64,000 bases of DNA from Corylus avellana (taxonomy: Eukaryota > Streptophyta > Magnoliopsida > Fagales > Betulaceae): contig NC_081541.1 of assembly GCF_901000735.1 (NCBI RefSeq), forward strand, positions 43,704,767-43,768,766. The letters are read 5' to 3'. The stretch's first letter is position 1. Every line of letters starts with the position of its first letter. Of the stretch, positions 38,401 to 50,330 are shown one piece after another. The notes beneath the pieces are model-generated. The model had not been told where the DNA came from. It saw only the letters and a list, made by a program, of their open reading frames with translations, and did not search any database. A program made the position numbers and the translations under genes.

Positions 38401-41400
38401 AATATATTTAAAACAAATATAAGTCAAGGTAAGGATTACAGAGATTAATGAATCCAGAAAAATAAATACAGGAAAATAAATAAATATATCCATTGAAAAC
38501 ACAGTTACCTTCCCTAAAATATCTTGTTTACTCTCTATATAACCAAAAATATCTTTGCAGTTTCTCATTGTAGACATTTCTGTCAAGTCTTCCAACAGTT
38601 GAAATATCATGCCACCTTCAACATGTTCTCTCTCACAAAGATACAGCACAATGTCTGACCGGAAAAATAACATTAGAGAGTGTGACTATTAGATTTCAAA
38701 ATTTTAAAGGTAGTATTAACTCAATTATGTGCCTAAAGAACGTCAAAGTCATATCAAAATGTCAAAAGATACACCCCCAAAAAGTCACAGCACAGATACA
38801 GACAATTAGAGATTTTCAAGACCTATGGAAGTCCAAAATAAGAAGCCTTCAAATCCAAATATACAGAAACACCAACACCAGCAAGCCGGATGGCTGATTA
38901 CACACTAAAGAGATGTCCTACTGGTAAGTTTCAAACATATTTCACCTCATAATTATCAAAAAGATTTCCCATTTTATCTCGTTCCAAGGGGACCAAAATT
39001 AAGTAGATGAATTTCAAGAAAATTTCTTGTAATTGATTCCGCATCTTTTGTATATCAGTCCGCCAATGCCTGCAATGATTGGGGCATTTCACAAGACAAT
39101 AATGACATGATATGGCAATGAGTAGAACAATTCGACTCAAAATTATCTTGAGTCCATAATATAACTAATTTATCACTAGCTAAGGTTACCATTGAAAACT
39201 CTACCAATGTTGAACTAAAGCAATACATATCCAATCCATACAGCATTAGAAACAGATGATGGAACTCCTCATATAAAGTTGCAGCAAGAAGAAACATGTA
39301 CAGACCAAGAAGACGAGGAATATGACCCTGGGTTGTTTCCCCATCATCAATTGATTGCCCATACATCATTATTTGCTCCCCTGACTGTACTGAAGATGAC
39401 TGTACCAAATACAAGCAAAACTTAAGTCAATCAAAGAAAAATCTAGCTAGTAACAAAAGTGAACTGCAATATGAATAAAAATATAATACATGTCCAGCTG
39501 ATGAAGAAAACATATATTCTTTTTTTTCCTGTGGGTTTTTACTGTGCTAAACAAAGGCGAAGAAATCTGTACAGCCTACTTTAAACTACAATGGACACAG
39601 CATATTACTATATTAGCCTAATTTAATTGAAGTAAAGTAACTCAGTTTAATTGTTAGTTTAAAATTAAATGATAAATGAGTCTAGCCTCTAAATGTGCAA
39701 ACACCAACCAATCAGATCACCTAATTGAAAATGCTTCCTGAATCTACTAGCGCACATAGATTGATCATTTTTACAACATCTGCATCTTTTTCATAAACAA
39801 AATTAACAAGGAAAGAAAGAAAGTACAGGAGAAAATTTAAAAGGTAACTAAATAATTTTTTTATATATATAAGTAAATCAATCTCATTAAAAGTGCGGAC
39901 GGGCACAACCCTAGCATACAAAAAGTATACATGAGAAACTCCCTATTAAGGAAAAATAGAAGAACAAAAATCCAAAAAATTAGAAAAAAGAGGACTATTA
40001 TACGCCACTATGGCACTATCCATGTATAAAGAGATTTGAACATGACATGCTTTAGCTCTTCCAACAAAATTTAGTGATCATCAAAGCACCTTGCATTCCG
40101 CTCTCTCCATATGCAACACATTAAGCTCAGAGGTGACATCCTCTAGGCTTCTAAAATGTTACGACTTCCCAACTACCCTCTCCAACATGCCAATAACTCT
40201 ATTACCCTTCTAGGCATGACCCATTCTACACCAAATAGGCAAAAAATCAAAGCCAATAATTCTCTTGCAATTTCACAGTAAAGAAGAAGATGATCTATGC
40301 ACTCCCCACTCCTTTCGCACATACAACACCACTCCACCACTATGACTTTCCTCTTCCTCAAATTATCTAAAGTCAATATATTCCCTACCACCATCGTCCA
40401 CTCAAAGAATGCCACTCTCGAAGGAGCCTTAACTCTCCAGATACTCTTCCAAAGAAATGGGGAACCAACTTAACCAATAAAAGTACATTTGCCACTGAGT
40501 TTATATCTTGGAGACCATAGAAGAAGGGCATAATGAATTGGCTAAGTAAATTATTGCCAATGAAATGAATAGGTGTCCATTGTTTTTTTTTTTTTTGATA
40601 AGTAGGTGTCCATTGTAAATTAGGGGCTTCCCTGCCCTCCAAAAAAATAGCAAAAAAGAAGGAACATAGTGGGGAAACTTATATTAAATATATTCTCATG
40701 ATGTTTTACCATATTTGAACAAGAAGAAAGTAAATATTTTTCCAGGACCAACTAAAGGTACCCATTAATCTTCTGTCTGAATTTGAAATATAATAATAAT
40801 AATTAAAAAACAAAAAAGATAAATTTGTGCTGTCTTTTTTTTATTATTTTTTTTTTTTCTATATAAGTACAGGAAATTTATTAAAAGTGCAAGGGGCGAA
40901 ACCCAAGTGCACAAGAAAAACACCCAGCAATCAAGAGTGAGAAAAAAGAGAACAAAAAGAGCATACATAGAGACATAGAAAATGGTGGTAGCAAAGATCC
41001 ACTAAGATAGAGATTTAGGAAAACAAGTTCATAGATCTGAGCTCGTTCTCACTCGATCGTCAAATTTTCAATTGTTCCTTTCTCTCCAAATGCACCACAT
41101 TAAAAAGCACGCAATTTCATATGGAGAAAAAACAACCAATCAGACCCTCCATTGATCATGCACAAAAGGATATGGATAATATACAGTCCACAAGTATAAC
41201 CACACAAATCATTAAAGTTCTTGAACAAGCAACATACCACCAGTTCCTGAAGCAATGTCCGAAGAATATTTTCTAACAATTGATTCTCATCTTGGGCTAG
41301 TTTTGTTTGTTTCTGTCAAGAGAAAAAATTTCACCTGTTAAGACTTCAAAAAACCAACTCTTAACAATAAAATATAAGCATGCAGTCCACTGATAGACTA

Positions 41401-42865
41401 ACTATGTCTGACAGTTGTGATCATCTCATATGAAACACGCAGAAGCACTAGTTAAATATTAACTTGTCAAGAAGCTAATCCTATCAGGACGCCACCTAGG
41501 AACAAGCATTGAACCCAGTTGAAACAAGGGTTCTTTCATGTAGGAGACATGACAATGCAACCTAATAAAGGTTTGAAGTTTTTATTTGTCTTTCTTTTTT
41601 CTTTTTTTGTGGATAAGTAAAGCTCAAAGAAGGTTTGCACACACCACTTTTTCACAACTCCGAATGCTCAAACCAACTACTAAGGTAGGGCTCATGCTTG
41701 AAATTCGGGACTCAAATAGGAAAAGGTCACTATATCGATCAACCAAATTGAGAAAACAGAGAACCAAGAAGACATAAAAATGAAGGTTCTAATTAATTCC
41801 ATACAAAGCCATATCCCCCAGATATGCATTGCCCTTCATATCATAATTCTCTCTCAAACGTCATTACATTGTTCAATTTTACACAATAATAATACCCAGA
41901 TAGGCATATCTTATATATAACTAAAATTTAGAATGAAGAGTGCAAAGAAGGGAATTCGTATATTATATTTATGTTTAAATAACCATAGCAACATCAGAAT
42001 GTAAATGGAAACTTTATCTCGTCAATGTCCTTTGTCCTGTATAGAGGAAGTCTTTGAATAGGAGACGTATATATATTAATTACCTGAGGTTTTACAACTT
42101 CCTGAACTGTCTGTAGTGCAAAACTTTCAGGTGGCCCAGGTTGTAGTATGGCCCTCTTGAACACTTCCTGAGAGCATTAAACAACAGATGGCATAACTAT
42201 ATATTGACACAGAAACCAAGATTACGAAGTAGCAGAACAATAACAACAAAGATGAAAAACTAATTATGATAGTTAATTTTGGGACCTTAGAAACAAGTAT
42301 AATCTAAAAGATCAATTCCAGAGCTATAAGTATGAAACAGGAGATTAAAGACAAATATAGAAACCAAAGTTTCATCTTCCAACTTTAGGTGCAACTTCAA
42401 GGTCTAAAAGTTCAACAATAGCTTTTTCCTTCCCCAAAATGGGATATAGCCCAAATTGCGCTTCCACTCCCTTAAACTGGCGTGGTGGGTAAAAGGTCGT
42501 GGGTTCAAATCTCACACAGTGCGTGACAGCATTAGTTAAATTTCAAACCAGAATTAAAGGAAAAAAAAAATTACTAAAGCTACTATACCTCTTAAAACAA
42601 TCTAGTGGCCATGTGCTACTGTACAATTTGACAATAATTAGGTTCATATCTTGCAACTAGGTCATCCCTACAAGTGTTTTAAGACCCAAACAAAATAAAA
42701 CTAGGATGGATTTGGGGAAATAATCAAGTGGTAAACCAAAAACAATTCATGAAAAAGGAATACTGCTTCTCTTCTATTCAATTTCATCAAGACTCATCTG
42801 GCTAAAGATTTTAAGCTACTAATCATAACCAGCAAGTAAAATAACCAACTAAGAAGGCTTACCAT
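26435..42865 (-). CDS. THO1: THO complex subunit 1 (THO1/HPR1)
   Basis: THO1/HPR1 is the scaffold of the nuclear THO/TREX complex, which couples transcription to mRNP assembly, export and small-RNA production. Twenty-one coding exons join in phase to 607 residues: 42865-42863, 42167-42084, 41312-41238, 39399-39306, 38654-38509, 38382-38311, 36926-36854, 36725-36660, 36556-36510, 34236-34165, 34045-33920, 33818-33753, 33658-33617, 31052-30936, 30830-30748, 28953-28890, 28194-28123, 27972-27922, 27637-27578, 27488-27339, 26695-26435. Family landmarks: [143 protein letters not shown] and an acidic tail. The ATG is the last triplet of its exon. Large introns hold several LINE pieces, one a 2.3 kb ORF1-only element. 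The partner fragment at 19.9-20.2 kb derives from the last exon. Confidence 0.95.
31202..33547 (+). mobile_element. LINE with ORF1 only, flanked by 15-bp target-site duplication
   Basis: AACTTATCACCCATT at 31202-31216 and 33533-33547 brackets a 2.3 kb insertion in the THO1 intron between coding exons 13 and 14, antisense to the gene. ORF1 starts at 31404 ([19 protein letters not shown], a plant L1-type DUF4283-like start) and continues after a frameshift near 31721-31755. It shifts again at about 32423-32550 into a Pro/Val-rich stretch and has a stop at 32966-32968, after which the same frame family resumes from 33020 to 33307. No reverse transcriptase follows: the sequence passes straight to a G/T-rich 3' UTR ending in ACTTATC plus A10. 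It therefore looks like an internally deleted, non-autonomous and now decayed element. Confidence 0.88.
32568..32632 (+). repeat. Short tandem repeat within LINE ORF1
   Basis: A 21-base unit (GGTGGTCTCTGCTCCTCCGG plus T) is present about three times, partly degenerate, encoding Val-Val-Ser-Ala-Pro-Pro repeats in the LINE ORF1 frame. Confidence 0.75.
35460..36335 (-). mobile_element. LINE fragment (RT C-terminal/zf-RVT region) in a THO1 intron
   Basis: Minus-strand frames read [18 protein letters not shown], then [20 protein letters not shown], typical of the region downstream of plant LINE reverse transcriptase leading into the zf-RVT domain. Upstream (36040-36335) is further LINE-like sequence with broken frames. 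It sits between THO1 coding exons 9 and 10, in the same orientation as the gene. Confidence 0.7.
39856..40642 (-). mobile_element. LINE 3' fragment (zf-RVT and 3' end) in a THO1 intron
   Basis: The minus-strand frame at 40415-40173 reads [20 protein letters not shown] and [19 protein letters not shown], the zinc-knuckle region that ends plant LINE ORF2. The minus strand then runs into a LINE-type 3' end (ATGTATACTTTTTGTATGC ... TTACTTATATATATA, then A-run at 39856-39862). It matches the section missing from the 35.4-36.3 kb fragment. Inserted between THO1 coding exons 3 and 4. Confidence 0.75.
40571..40615 (-). mobile_element. LINE tail-only insertion: T14GATAAGT between 12-bp duplications
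   Basis: AGGTGTCCATTG occurs at 40571-40582 and 40604-40615. The 21 bases between are fourteen T then GATAAGT. On the minus strand this reads ACTTATC followed by poly(A), the exact 3' terminus of the LINE that ends at 33532. It is nested in the older LINE fragment. Confidence 0.85.
40840..41150 (-). mobile_element. LINE 3' terminal fragment in a THO1 intron
   Basis: The minus strand reads GTGCACTTGGGTTTCGCCCC, TTGCACTTTTAATAAATTT, GTACTTATATAG then poly(A) (T-run at 40847-40858). This is the same class of LINE 3' end as at 39856. The 5' limit is not defined. Confidence 0.6.
42465..42572 (+). mobile_element. tRNA-derived SINE candidate in THO1 5' UTR intron region
   Basis: A-box-like TGGCGTGGTGGGTAAAAGG and B-box-like GGGTTCAAATCTC lie about 30 bases apart, followed by a tRNA-unrelated body and an A10 tail at 42560-42569. 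It has no cloverleaf good enough for a functional tRNA. Confidence 0.6.
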
Positions 42866-43550
42866 ATTCAAGATTCAACCGAAAAAGCCCTGGTAAAGCA
42901 CCACCAACTCTCGAACCAACTATGCTACAATTTGGAAAATGAAGCCCGCCTCTGGATTCTGGTTTTTCAGGTGCAAAATAGACATGAGATATAAATATAA
43001 ATTTTGAAGAAAAAAGTAAACTTATCTTTTCTTATAATTGCTGAAATTTTGAGAATTTTTTTTACTCACAAATACTGAACAAGCATTGCTTACTCCAAAA
43101 ACAGTTTCAAATTTTGGGAACAAAATCAATTAATTTTTAAAGAAAGAGGCTCACTCGAACAGCTAAAATCGATTCCAGTACAATGTAACGTAACACAATA
43201 TTCAACAACAAACTTCAGGAATCAATTCTAACACTCTCTCTGGTTTCCGGGAAGGCCAAGGAAAAAGAAAAATCATTCATTTCACAAGCTCGTATACCGG
43301 AAAGACCATAAAAGACCGGAATCCGAGTCTTTTCTCGGCAGCCAAACAAAGCATAACTCGAAACAACAAGAAGAAGAAAAGTAGGGTTTTCGTGGCGCAA
43401 AATCGAAGGAAGAGAGAAAAAATGGAAGCACGGAGACAAATTGGATCGGTAGTTACCGTTCAGTGATGTTGCTGCGGTTCGTACAGTTCAAGCACACCCG
43501 ATTGCAAGCAATCCAAGAGAGAGAGAGAGAGCAGTAGAGTCAGTCTCTCG
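42863..43550 (-). other. 5' UTR exons of THO1 (extent approximate)
   Basis: The exon carrying the ATG ends at 42863 with a strong donor (ATG then GTAAGCC) and probably begins near 42925 after a TTGTAG acceptor. A further upstream exon near 43450-43550 ends at a possible donor (GAACG then GTAACT). Both are non-coding apart from the start codon. Confidence 0.5.
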
Positions 43551-43805
43551 GCTCTTTCATAGAATCATATAAAATTGAAAATTCAGTTAAAGGGTAAAAA
43601 TTTAGAGCATTCGACGACTGAATTTAGTTACAAAAAAAAAAAAAACTGAATTTAGAAAAATTGTTTGATATATCATATATATAATATTTTGTTAATATTT
43701 AAATCTAAAGATTATTGTAGGAAATTTTTTCTGAATTGGGTTCTATGAATTTTCACTTTCTCTCGTTATTAGAAGATATAATTCTTACAATTATTTTTAA
43801 ATAAT

Positions 43806-43986
43806 AATGTTATTTAGTAAATTATTATACAAATGAATAATATAACAATAAAAATCAATCAGTTTAACAATAAAAATCAATCATTTGATTGTCACTTTAA
43901 AAATAAAAATTAATAACTAATTTTTATCGATGTGACATTATTTATGTATGACCGTCGTATAACAATCTACTAAATAGCATTACATA
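43806..43986. mobile_element. AT-rich fold-back MITE
   Basis: TAATGTTATTTAGTAAATTA near 43806 pairs with AATCTACTAAATAGCATTA ending at 43983 (imperfect inverted repeat of about 25 bases), around an AT-rich core with an internal direct repeat (ACAATAAAAATCAATCA). Non-coding. Confidence 0.6.
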
Positions 43987-43989
43987 TTT

Positions 43990-45600
43990 TTAAAAAGTAA
44001 TAATATTAAAAACTATGTTCCTATCTTTTTATTGGCTGATGTGACAATATACATAAACTCTTGAATTTTTTTTTTTTTTTTTAACAATGTCTTATTAAAA
44101 GTTGATGAATACTGTCACATTACTTTAGTGAGATGAAACTAAAACGTAGTATATTATTTAGCATTAATCTCATAGAAGTAATAAGACAAGGTCCTAGATT
44201 TTTATCATAAATTTGTATCACCTCTGTACAAGTGATATTAATCCCAATATATATATATATTTTTCTTTTAATGATAAATGCTAGGTTTTTCAAAAATAAA
44301 TTCAAATTTTTGGTTATAAAATATTGTGTTATCAACCTTTACGATCTATTATTTTAGTAAGTAATGGGATGGTGACCCTTTATTTTTATTTTATTTTATT
44401 TAAAAAAAAAAACCCTAACATTTATCCTCCTCACTATGCAACATAGGGTTCTTATGGATGCATCCATGCTACCCATGGATGAGGGATACATTTCACACAT
44501 GGCTCCCATGGACAACAGGACAAGCATACGAATTCCTATGGACAAGAGTAAAGGCTATGAGCATCACTTAAATTGTCAGAAAATTACACTTATCCCACCT
44601 AATCTACCATGCAATTTATAATATTTTTCAAATATTTTAAGGAGATTATTCTACTAGTTGTGAGTGCACTTATAAGTGTCGAGTCTCACATTGAAAAATT
44701 ATAAAAGAAAATAGTACTTAATATACCTAAGTAAACTTTAGCCTATTAGCTTAGACTTTTGAACTAGATTTATGTTTAACTATTTATATTAATGTACTAT
44801 ATTGATAAAAACTTCATAACCGCTTTATCTCTCAATACAACCATTGAGGTTGCAACGTCTTTATTCCGCTCTCAAAATAACAAAAATATTATTAAAAGTT
44901 TCTAAAAGAAAACCAAAAAATTTAAACCAAAACATTAAAAATGATATTTTATATTTTATATTTTGTTATCTTATGCCTTGTTTTTATTTTTATTTTTTCC
45001 TGTGGGAGGGGGAGATTATTTAGACCTCATGTGTGAGAATTGGCTACATTTGATGCTGTTTGTGAAGCATTGCATCACACCCTGCCTCTTCTTCTATTTA
45101 AAAGCCATGTCCATCCCAATGACATTCTTATCATCTTAAAAGGGGCACAATTCAAGTATACAAGAAATATACAAAGACACCAATCAAGAGAACTTGATTG
45201 CCGATTTCTTTTTATTTTTCATTTATTTTAAATGGTCTTTTACATGTTTCATCATATTAATCCCAATGGCATGCTTGATTCACCAATAATCAATCGACCA
45301 TGCTAGTTGCCCCAATCAAGAATGCATGAATGGGGTTGGATCAAGTATATGTCCCATAAGATAGCCCAATCAATTAGGAACACGCCTACTGATTTGAATC
45401 TCCTGTTTTTCCTCCTCGTAGGGCCAATTACTTATCTAAGAAGAAAAAAGTATACTATCCCATAAATACCTCTTGGGACATATATGATAAAACATTGTTT
45501 ACAAATTCCCAAAGCAATAATAGCAAAGAAATTGCTCAACACCACAGAGTTTCCAAAATAACATGACAATGGCAAAACCGTGATGAAGAAAGCTCCTCAA
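43990..45600. other. Intergenic region between THO1 and PIG-M genes
   Basis: AT-rich DNA without a credible gene. A LINE 3'-end-like piece on the minus strand (reverse of TCTTAAAAGGGGCACAATTC and AAGTATACAAGAAATATAC, 45130-45190) is the only recognisable part. Both neighbours are on the minus strand, so this holds the THO1 promoter and the PIG-M 3' flank. Confidence 0.5.
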
Positions 45601-45627
45601 GTTTCATCACTCATGGGGCTATGTTCC

Positions 45628-48600
45628 TCACTCAAGTTTTATTGCATTTTTGGAACTTGTATGCTCTACCCCTTTAAACACCGGAGAGTGTCGGTGACGG
45701 CGGATAATCATGATGAGAACAAAAGTATTGGCAGCCAGAAACACCAAGCTTGCCATCCAAAGCTGTAGGAAGACATTCTTGCCTCTGAATTCAAGCATAT
45801 AGCCCCACATCAACCAATGGATTTGAGCTCCCATCCATACAAATATGCAGCATATGCCTTCCCATTTAAGCTTCATATTGCTCCATGGCAGTATCAGAGG
45901 CAACAAGCAAAAGAACCACACAAAGTACTGTGCTGTAATTACCTGTAAAAGAAATATATTCAACAAATGTATGAAAGATCATATATGAGACTTGAAGTCT
46001 TGAAGGAGCTCTCTTTTAGATGATAGAAAGATAAGTTTTCAGAAACCAAATAAACGGCACATAGATAGGTAGAGTAGTTGTAGTCTGCAACTTTATCATG
46101 CTTATATATCCTTGAAAGATTATTTTCAGGCAAGGCAAATACTAGGTGGCCTCGGCAATTCCAAAAGTATAGATAAAAAAGTACTGTAGGTTCCACCAAA
46201 AAATTGAAACATTTAGTTAGAAAGTAACATACCTTATTGAATGCTACAAATGCCACTGTCTGCACAAAAAAACAGAATGGGAGGTCCTGCGCAAAGCAGA
46301 AAATAAGAACCAGCTGCACCATGAACTGAGGCAAAAAAGAGATAAGCTTTTCTACCACTGAAATCTTCTGTTCATAATGGAGATATATGTGATAGAAATA
46401 GATAGAGAAGTTGTGTCTTGGATCTGTACGAGTAAGATGGTACAGCAGTGCCTCGTGTAAGAATGCCCGCCCATATAAGTAGAAGAAAAAACCAGTAAAA
46501 GAGAGGAAAACAATGCCAGATACCAAGCCAAACATAATTCTCTGTCTTGTAAATATTTTCCTCAATACAGTCCACATAGTGCAGTGATAAGTCACATCTG
46601 TACTACTTTGTGTTGTCTTTCCTTGACCAGCAGTCCAATAACTAAGGACTGGCTTCTGACCAGATTGGAAGATGTGTGGATCAAGAACCAAGATAATAGG
46701 AAGTGCATAGATGATAGGATAAATTCGAAAATGGACAACAAGCCCATACCAAAATGCAGCTTGTAACACGTTACCTGTAAACCAGAAAACGTTGGACCAT
46801 CAAGAGTAAGATGGAAATGTATAGAACCACGTAGGTACATGAAGATAAAACTTTATTTGATCCATAAATTAAACAAAATGCCAAATAACTATTTAGAGGA
46901 CTTATACTCATTCTGATATAAAGAAAAAGAATCCGGGTAGAATGAAGCTTCCCCACTTTAACCACCCCCACACTAACAATATGTATGGTTACAAAAGGGG
47001 AAAGGGAAGAGAAAGAAAAGGGGTAAGGGATAAGGGAAAGGAAAGGAAAAGGGAAGAAAATGGCAGGGAAATGTTTATTTCTTTTGTTTGGTTCCTAAGA
47101 GAAGAGAAAAGAAAGAACAGCATTTCAAGTTTATTCACTTGTACAACATGCATGTGTGTTTAAGAAATAGAAAAGCTATAGGTTAAAAGTAATTGCAGCC
47201 AATGATGACTCTTTCCTACCTTCCGTCCAATCAGGAGGGAAACAAAATTGTCAGCCCAGGTGGAAAGTAACTCTGTTTACATCCTATCTCTTCCCTCCAG
47301 TCAACCAAACGGTAGAAAGAGCTTTTCCTCCCTTACTTTTCCCTTCTCCTCCTTCCTTTCCACCCTCTTTCCTCCCAACCAAAGATACTACAAGTTTTCA
47401 AACAATTATGCACATTAAGGCTTTTGAGATTCAGGTAGGCTCTCCATCAGAAATTCTTGCTGAACAGAAAAGGGCCACTTCTCATCCTAAACACTCAAGC
47501 AACTAAAGGAGGTTAATCCTAGCAGTCTCCAAAAATATCTAATGGGTCCTAAATCTTAAATTGACTAATTAGAATCCGAGAAGCAGTAACTACATGCATG
47601 GCTAACTTCAGTTTACAAGCTTAAAACTGCTAATTCTCTAAATGGTGTTTAGCGAAACAAAATGGAAAGAAAAGGGGGGGAGTCTAAGAGATGTTTAAGC
47701 ATTTAAACCAGACAACTTTTTTCAGAGACCAATTTCTCATTCTAGGACATATTGAGATAACTTGTTTCTTGCAATTGACAGCCTTTTATTTGGTCATATT
47801 TTGGTGACAAACAGAGAAGTAAGTGGAGATCTTCATAGACCCACTTTTCAGCTGTCAACACAAATAAATTAAGAAAGTGAACAGTCAGGCATATTTGAAG
47901 TAAAAAAAATGCAATCCTGTCTATTTAAAAAGCTAACATGGAAGTAGAAATATACCATTCATAAGACAGATAATGATCCACAAAATCATGGCACAAACAA
48001 TGGGCTCACAGTTCCCACGGGTTCCAATGGTGAAGGTAAATGGATTGAGGAGCCATACCATTACAGAAAAGGTGCATAGTTTGTCAGGCACCCTACGTAG
48101 CTTTAAAATAGATTGGATAAACAAGCCCACAAGTAAATCTGCAATGTGACCATAGTAAACATATAGGTTAGTATGAAATTCAAAAAAGCCCTTTCACCAG
48201 TCTCTATTTCATACAATACCGGGACAAACAAATCAGTGAGTAATACCACACTAATATCTAAAAGACAAAAAATTCAAAACCAACAAAAGGGCATTTGCGC
48301 ACATAACATATGTTCTAAGCATACTTTTTTTTAGGAAAAAAAAATCAGTGTTGCTCCACGCCACCTAACAGTGATAACTCATGAAATGGGACCTGAACAT
48401 CCTAAGAACTAATGACTATCAAGCAACCACAAAATAGTAGAGGTGAATTTAATTATTTAACTAATATTCTGACACACCCAATTATGTGATACCTAGAGAT
48501 AACTTAATGCATATATTTTGCATGGAACATGTCACTTGATTTGGATGTTTGGTTATCACGTGTATATTTTTTGCATGGAACATTAGACCAGCCCAATCTG

Positions 48601-49498
48601 TTTTTCCCTTCTTTTTTCCTCGTTTTTTCTTTTTCCTTCTCTTGTCAACAGAAATACAAACTACGATTATGCTCCTGCTTTTCCTTATTTTATTTTCCTT
48701 TTCACTCTGTGGCCAAAATTATATGATTCCAAAGAGGGATGACAGAGTGGTGTTGAAATGCATTTTGATAGTACATGAACTTTCAATGGAAGATATTTTC
48801 TCAAGTAACAATGTGAAGGAGAGCATGTAAATGAGACAAACAGAATAAAGAAATTCCCTTACGGATGTAATGAATAACCCCATAATTTCATCTTACATAC
48901 ATTTTCTTATAGATGGAAACAAACATCAAGGAACATTCAGAACAAACACGTAAGTGCCACTACAAATCAATACTCTCTAACAACCACTTATATATAATTC
49001 TAGTAATGCTAGAAGTCCTCCTTATATCCCTCTTGTGTCCCTCTAAAACTGATGTAGCTTTAAAATCACCATTGAATTTGTGATAGATGATTATTGAATT
49101 TTGATCCAATTATGATTTTAAAAGCCACATCAATTTTGGAGGGAAACAAGAGGAACATGAGAAGCATTACTCAACCAAAAAACAAAAATACCATAAGGAG
49201 ATTATATGTATGAAAAATGTTCCATACCTGAAGCTGAGAAGAGAAATTTCCCCCATGAGCGATGAATGATTGAATTTGGAATCAGCAGAAAAGCGAGCAA
49301 GGGAGAGTACCGATACGTTGTTCTTTTATAAGGAGAATCCCCCGAAGCCATTAAAGAAGCAGCATCAGAAAAGACGACGTAATCAACATCCGTGTATCTA
49401 ACCTCCATATGGCTATCTTGCCATTCTCCATATACAATCAGAATGACACGAAAAAGTGCAGAGAATAGAAGCAGTGAACGAACGCCTACTGAAGTCAT
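45628..49498 (-). CDS. PIGM: GPI mannosyltransferase 1 catalytic subunit (PIG-M; plant PNT1)
   Basis: PIG-M adds the first alpha-1,4 mannose to the GPI anchor precursor on the lumenal side of the ER, using dolichol-phosphate-mannose; the Arabidopsis orthologue is PEANUT1. Coding exons 49498-49228, 48138-47956, 46774-46233 and 45942-45628 join in phase to 436 residues, the normal length. The DxD motif sits at residues 37-39 ([17 protein letters not shown]) followed by [20 protein letters not shown]. Later landmarks are [37 protein letters not shown], then [15 protein letters not shown] and many hydrophobic helices typical of this GT-C family. A 5' UTR intron separates the ATG exon (acceptor CTCAG before 49500) from an upstream exon ending at 50168. 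No lesions. Confidence 0.95.
46980..47385. repeat. Purine tract and matching pyrimidine tract in PIG-M intron 3
   Basis: 46988-47068 is almost pure purine on the plus strand (GGGAAAGGGAAGAGAAAG ... GGAAAAGGGAAG), and 47328-47381 is almost pure pyrimidine (TTTTCCTCCCTTACTTTTCC ... CTTTCCTCCC). They form an imperfect inverted repeat across about 270 bases and are flanked by TTTGGTT/AACCAAA motifs. It could be a degenerate MITE. No gene. Confidence 0.55.
49002..49171. mobile_element. Fold-back MITE of about 170 bp in PIG-M intron 2
   Basis: AGTAATGCTAGAAGTCCTCC on the left pairs with AGAGGAACATGAGAAGCATTACT on the right. Pairing continues through CCCTCTAAAACTGATGTAGC and its inverse CACATCAATTTTGGAGGG. 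The core is AT-rich and non-coding. Confidence 0.75.
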
Positions 49499-50167
49499 TG
49501 CTGAGAGAAAACAAATATAGAATAAATTTAGCTCAAAAATATTATGTAAAAGGTTCAATATCATACAAGCTGTTAGAATCACTTAAAAATTAAAATCAGT
49601 TCTTGGATATCTGGTAATTTAACTTAATATCATAGCAAAAGGTCCAAACTTCAAACCCTGACTTTACATTATACTTCCCATTCAAATAAAATTATTCCAT
49701 ATGTTGGGTTCCATATATTAAGAAATAATCTAAACCCATTTCAAAAGAGTACTAAAATATTAATTAAATGAATAAATTCATCATTTCCTATTAATTTAAA
49801 TTTTGAGTTAACACAAGTGACTGATATTTGACGGGAAATTCACACTCCCTTCAGTCATTACTTAATATCATGTGGCATTGAATAGATTATAATCATTTCC
49901 AAAACGATATAAAGCTCCGTGACAATTACATCTATTCAGGCACTTCACAGTTTAGGAAACATATCAACTTATTTAAGCCATTTCATAATCACCATGTCTG
50001 TAAATTTCATAATTTCCCAAAACGAATGCTTTACATCGAAAAAATGTTCATAAATTATATAATATACAGAAACCTAAAAAGGACAAAAAAAAAAAAAAAA
50101 ACAGAAAGAGCTGTTTGGTTACTAAGAAAATTGAAAAGATGAGAGACAGAAAGAAAGAGAAACTCAC

Positions 50168-50330
50168 AGATCTGGTCGCATGTGACCGTTGGTAGTTGGA
50201 GTCTGTTGTTTGATTAAGCTCCAGGCAGTGAAGCGGAGTACGACGGAGGAGAGCTGCTTCTGTGAGGTTGTGGCACAAACCCACACTTTTGTGCCCTCCA
50301 ATAGATAACAAACACCTAAGCTTATCTCAC
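50168..50330 (-). other. 5' UTR exon of PIG-M (5' end approximate)
   Basis: Ends at a good donor (AGATCT then GTGAGT, exon end 50168) paired with the acceptor in front of the ATG exon. The transcription start is estimated only. Confidence 0.45.

Noticed and set aside
42465..42530. Possible tRNA gene
   Set aside because: A- and B-box-like motifs exist, but arms do not pair into a cloverleaf and an A-tail follows; SINE is the better reading.
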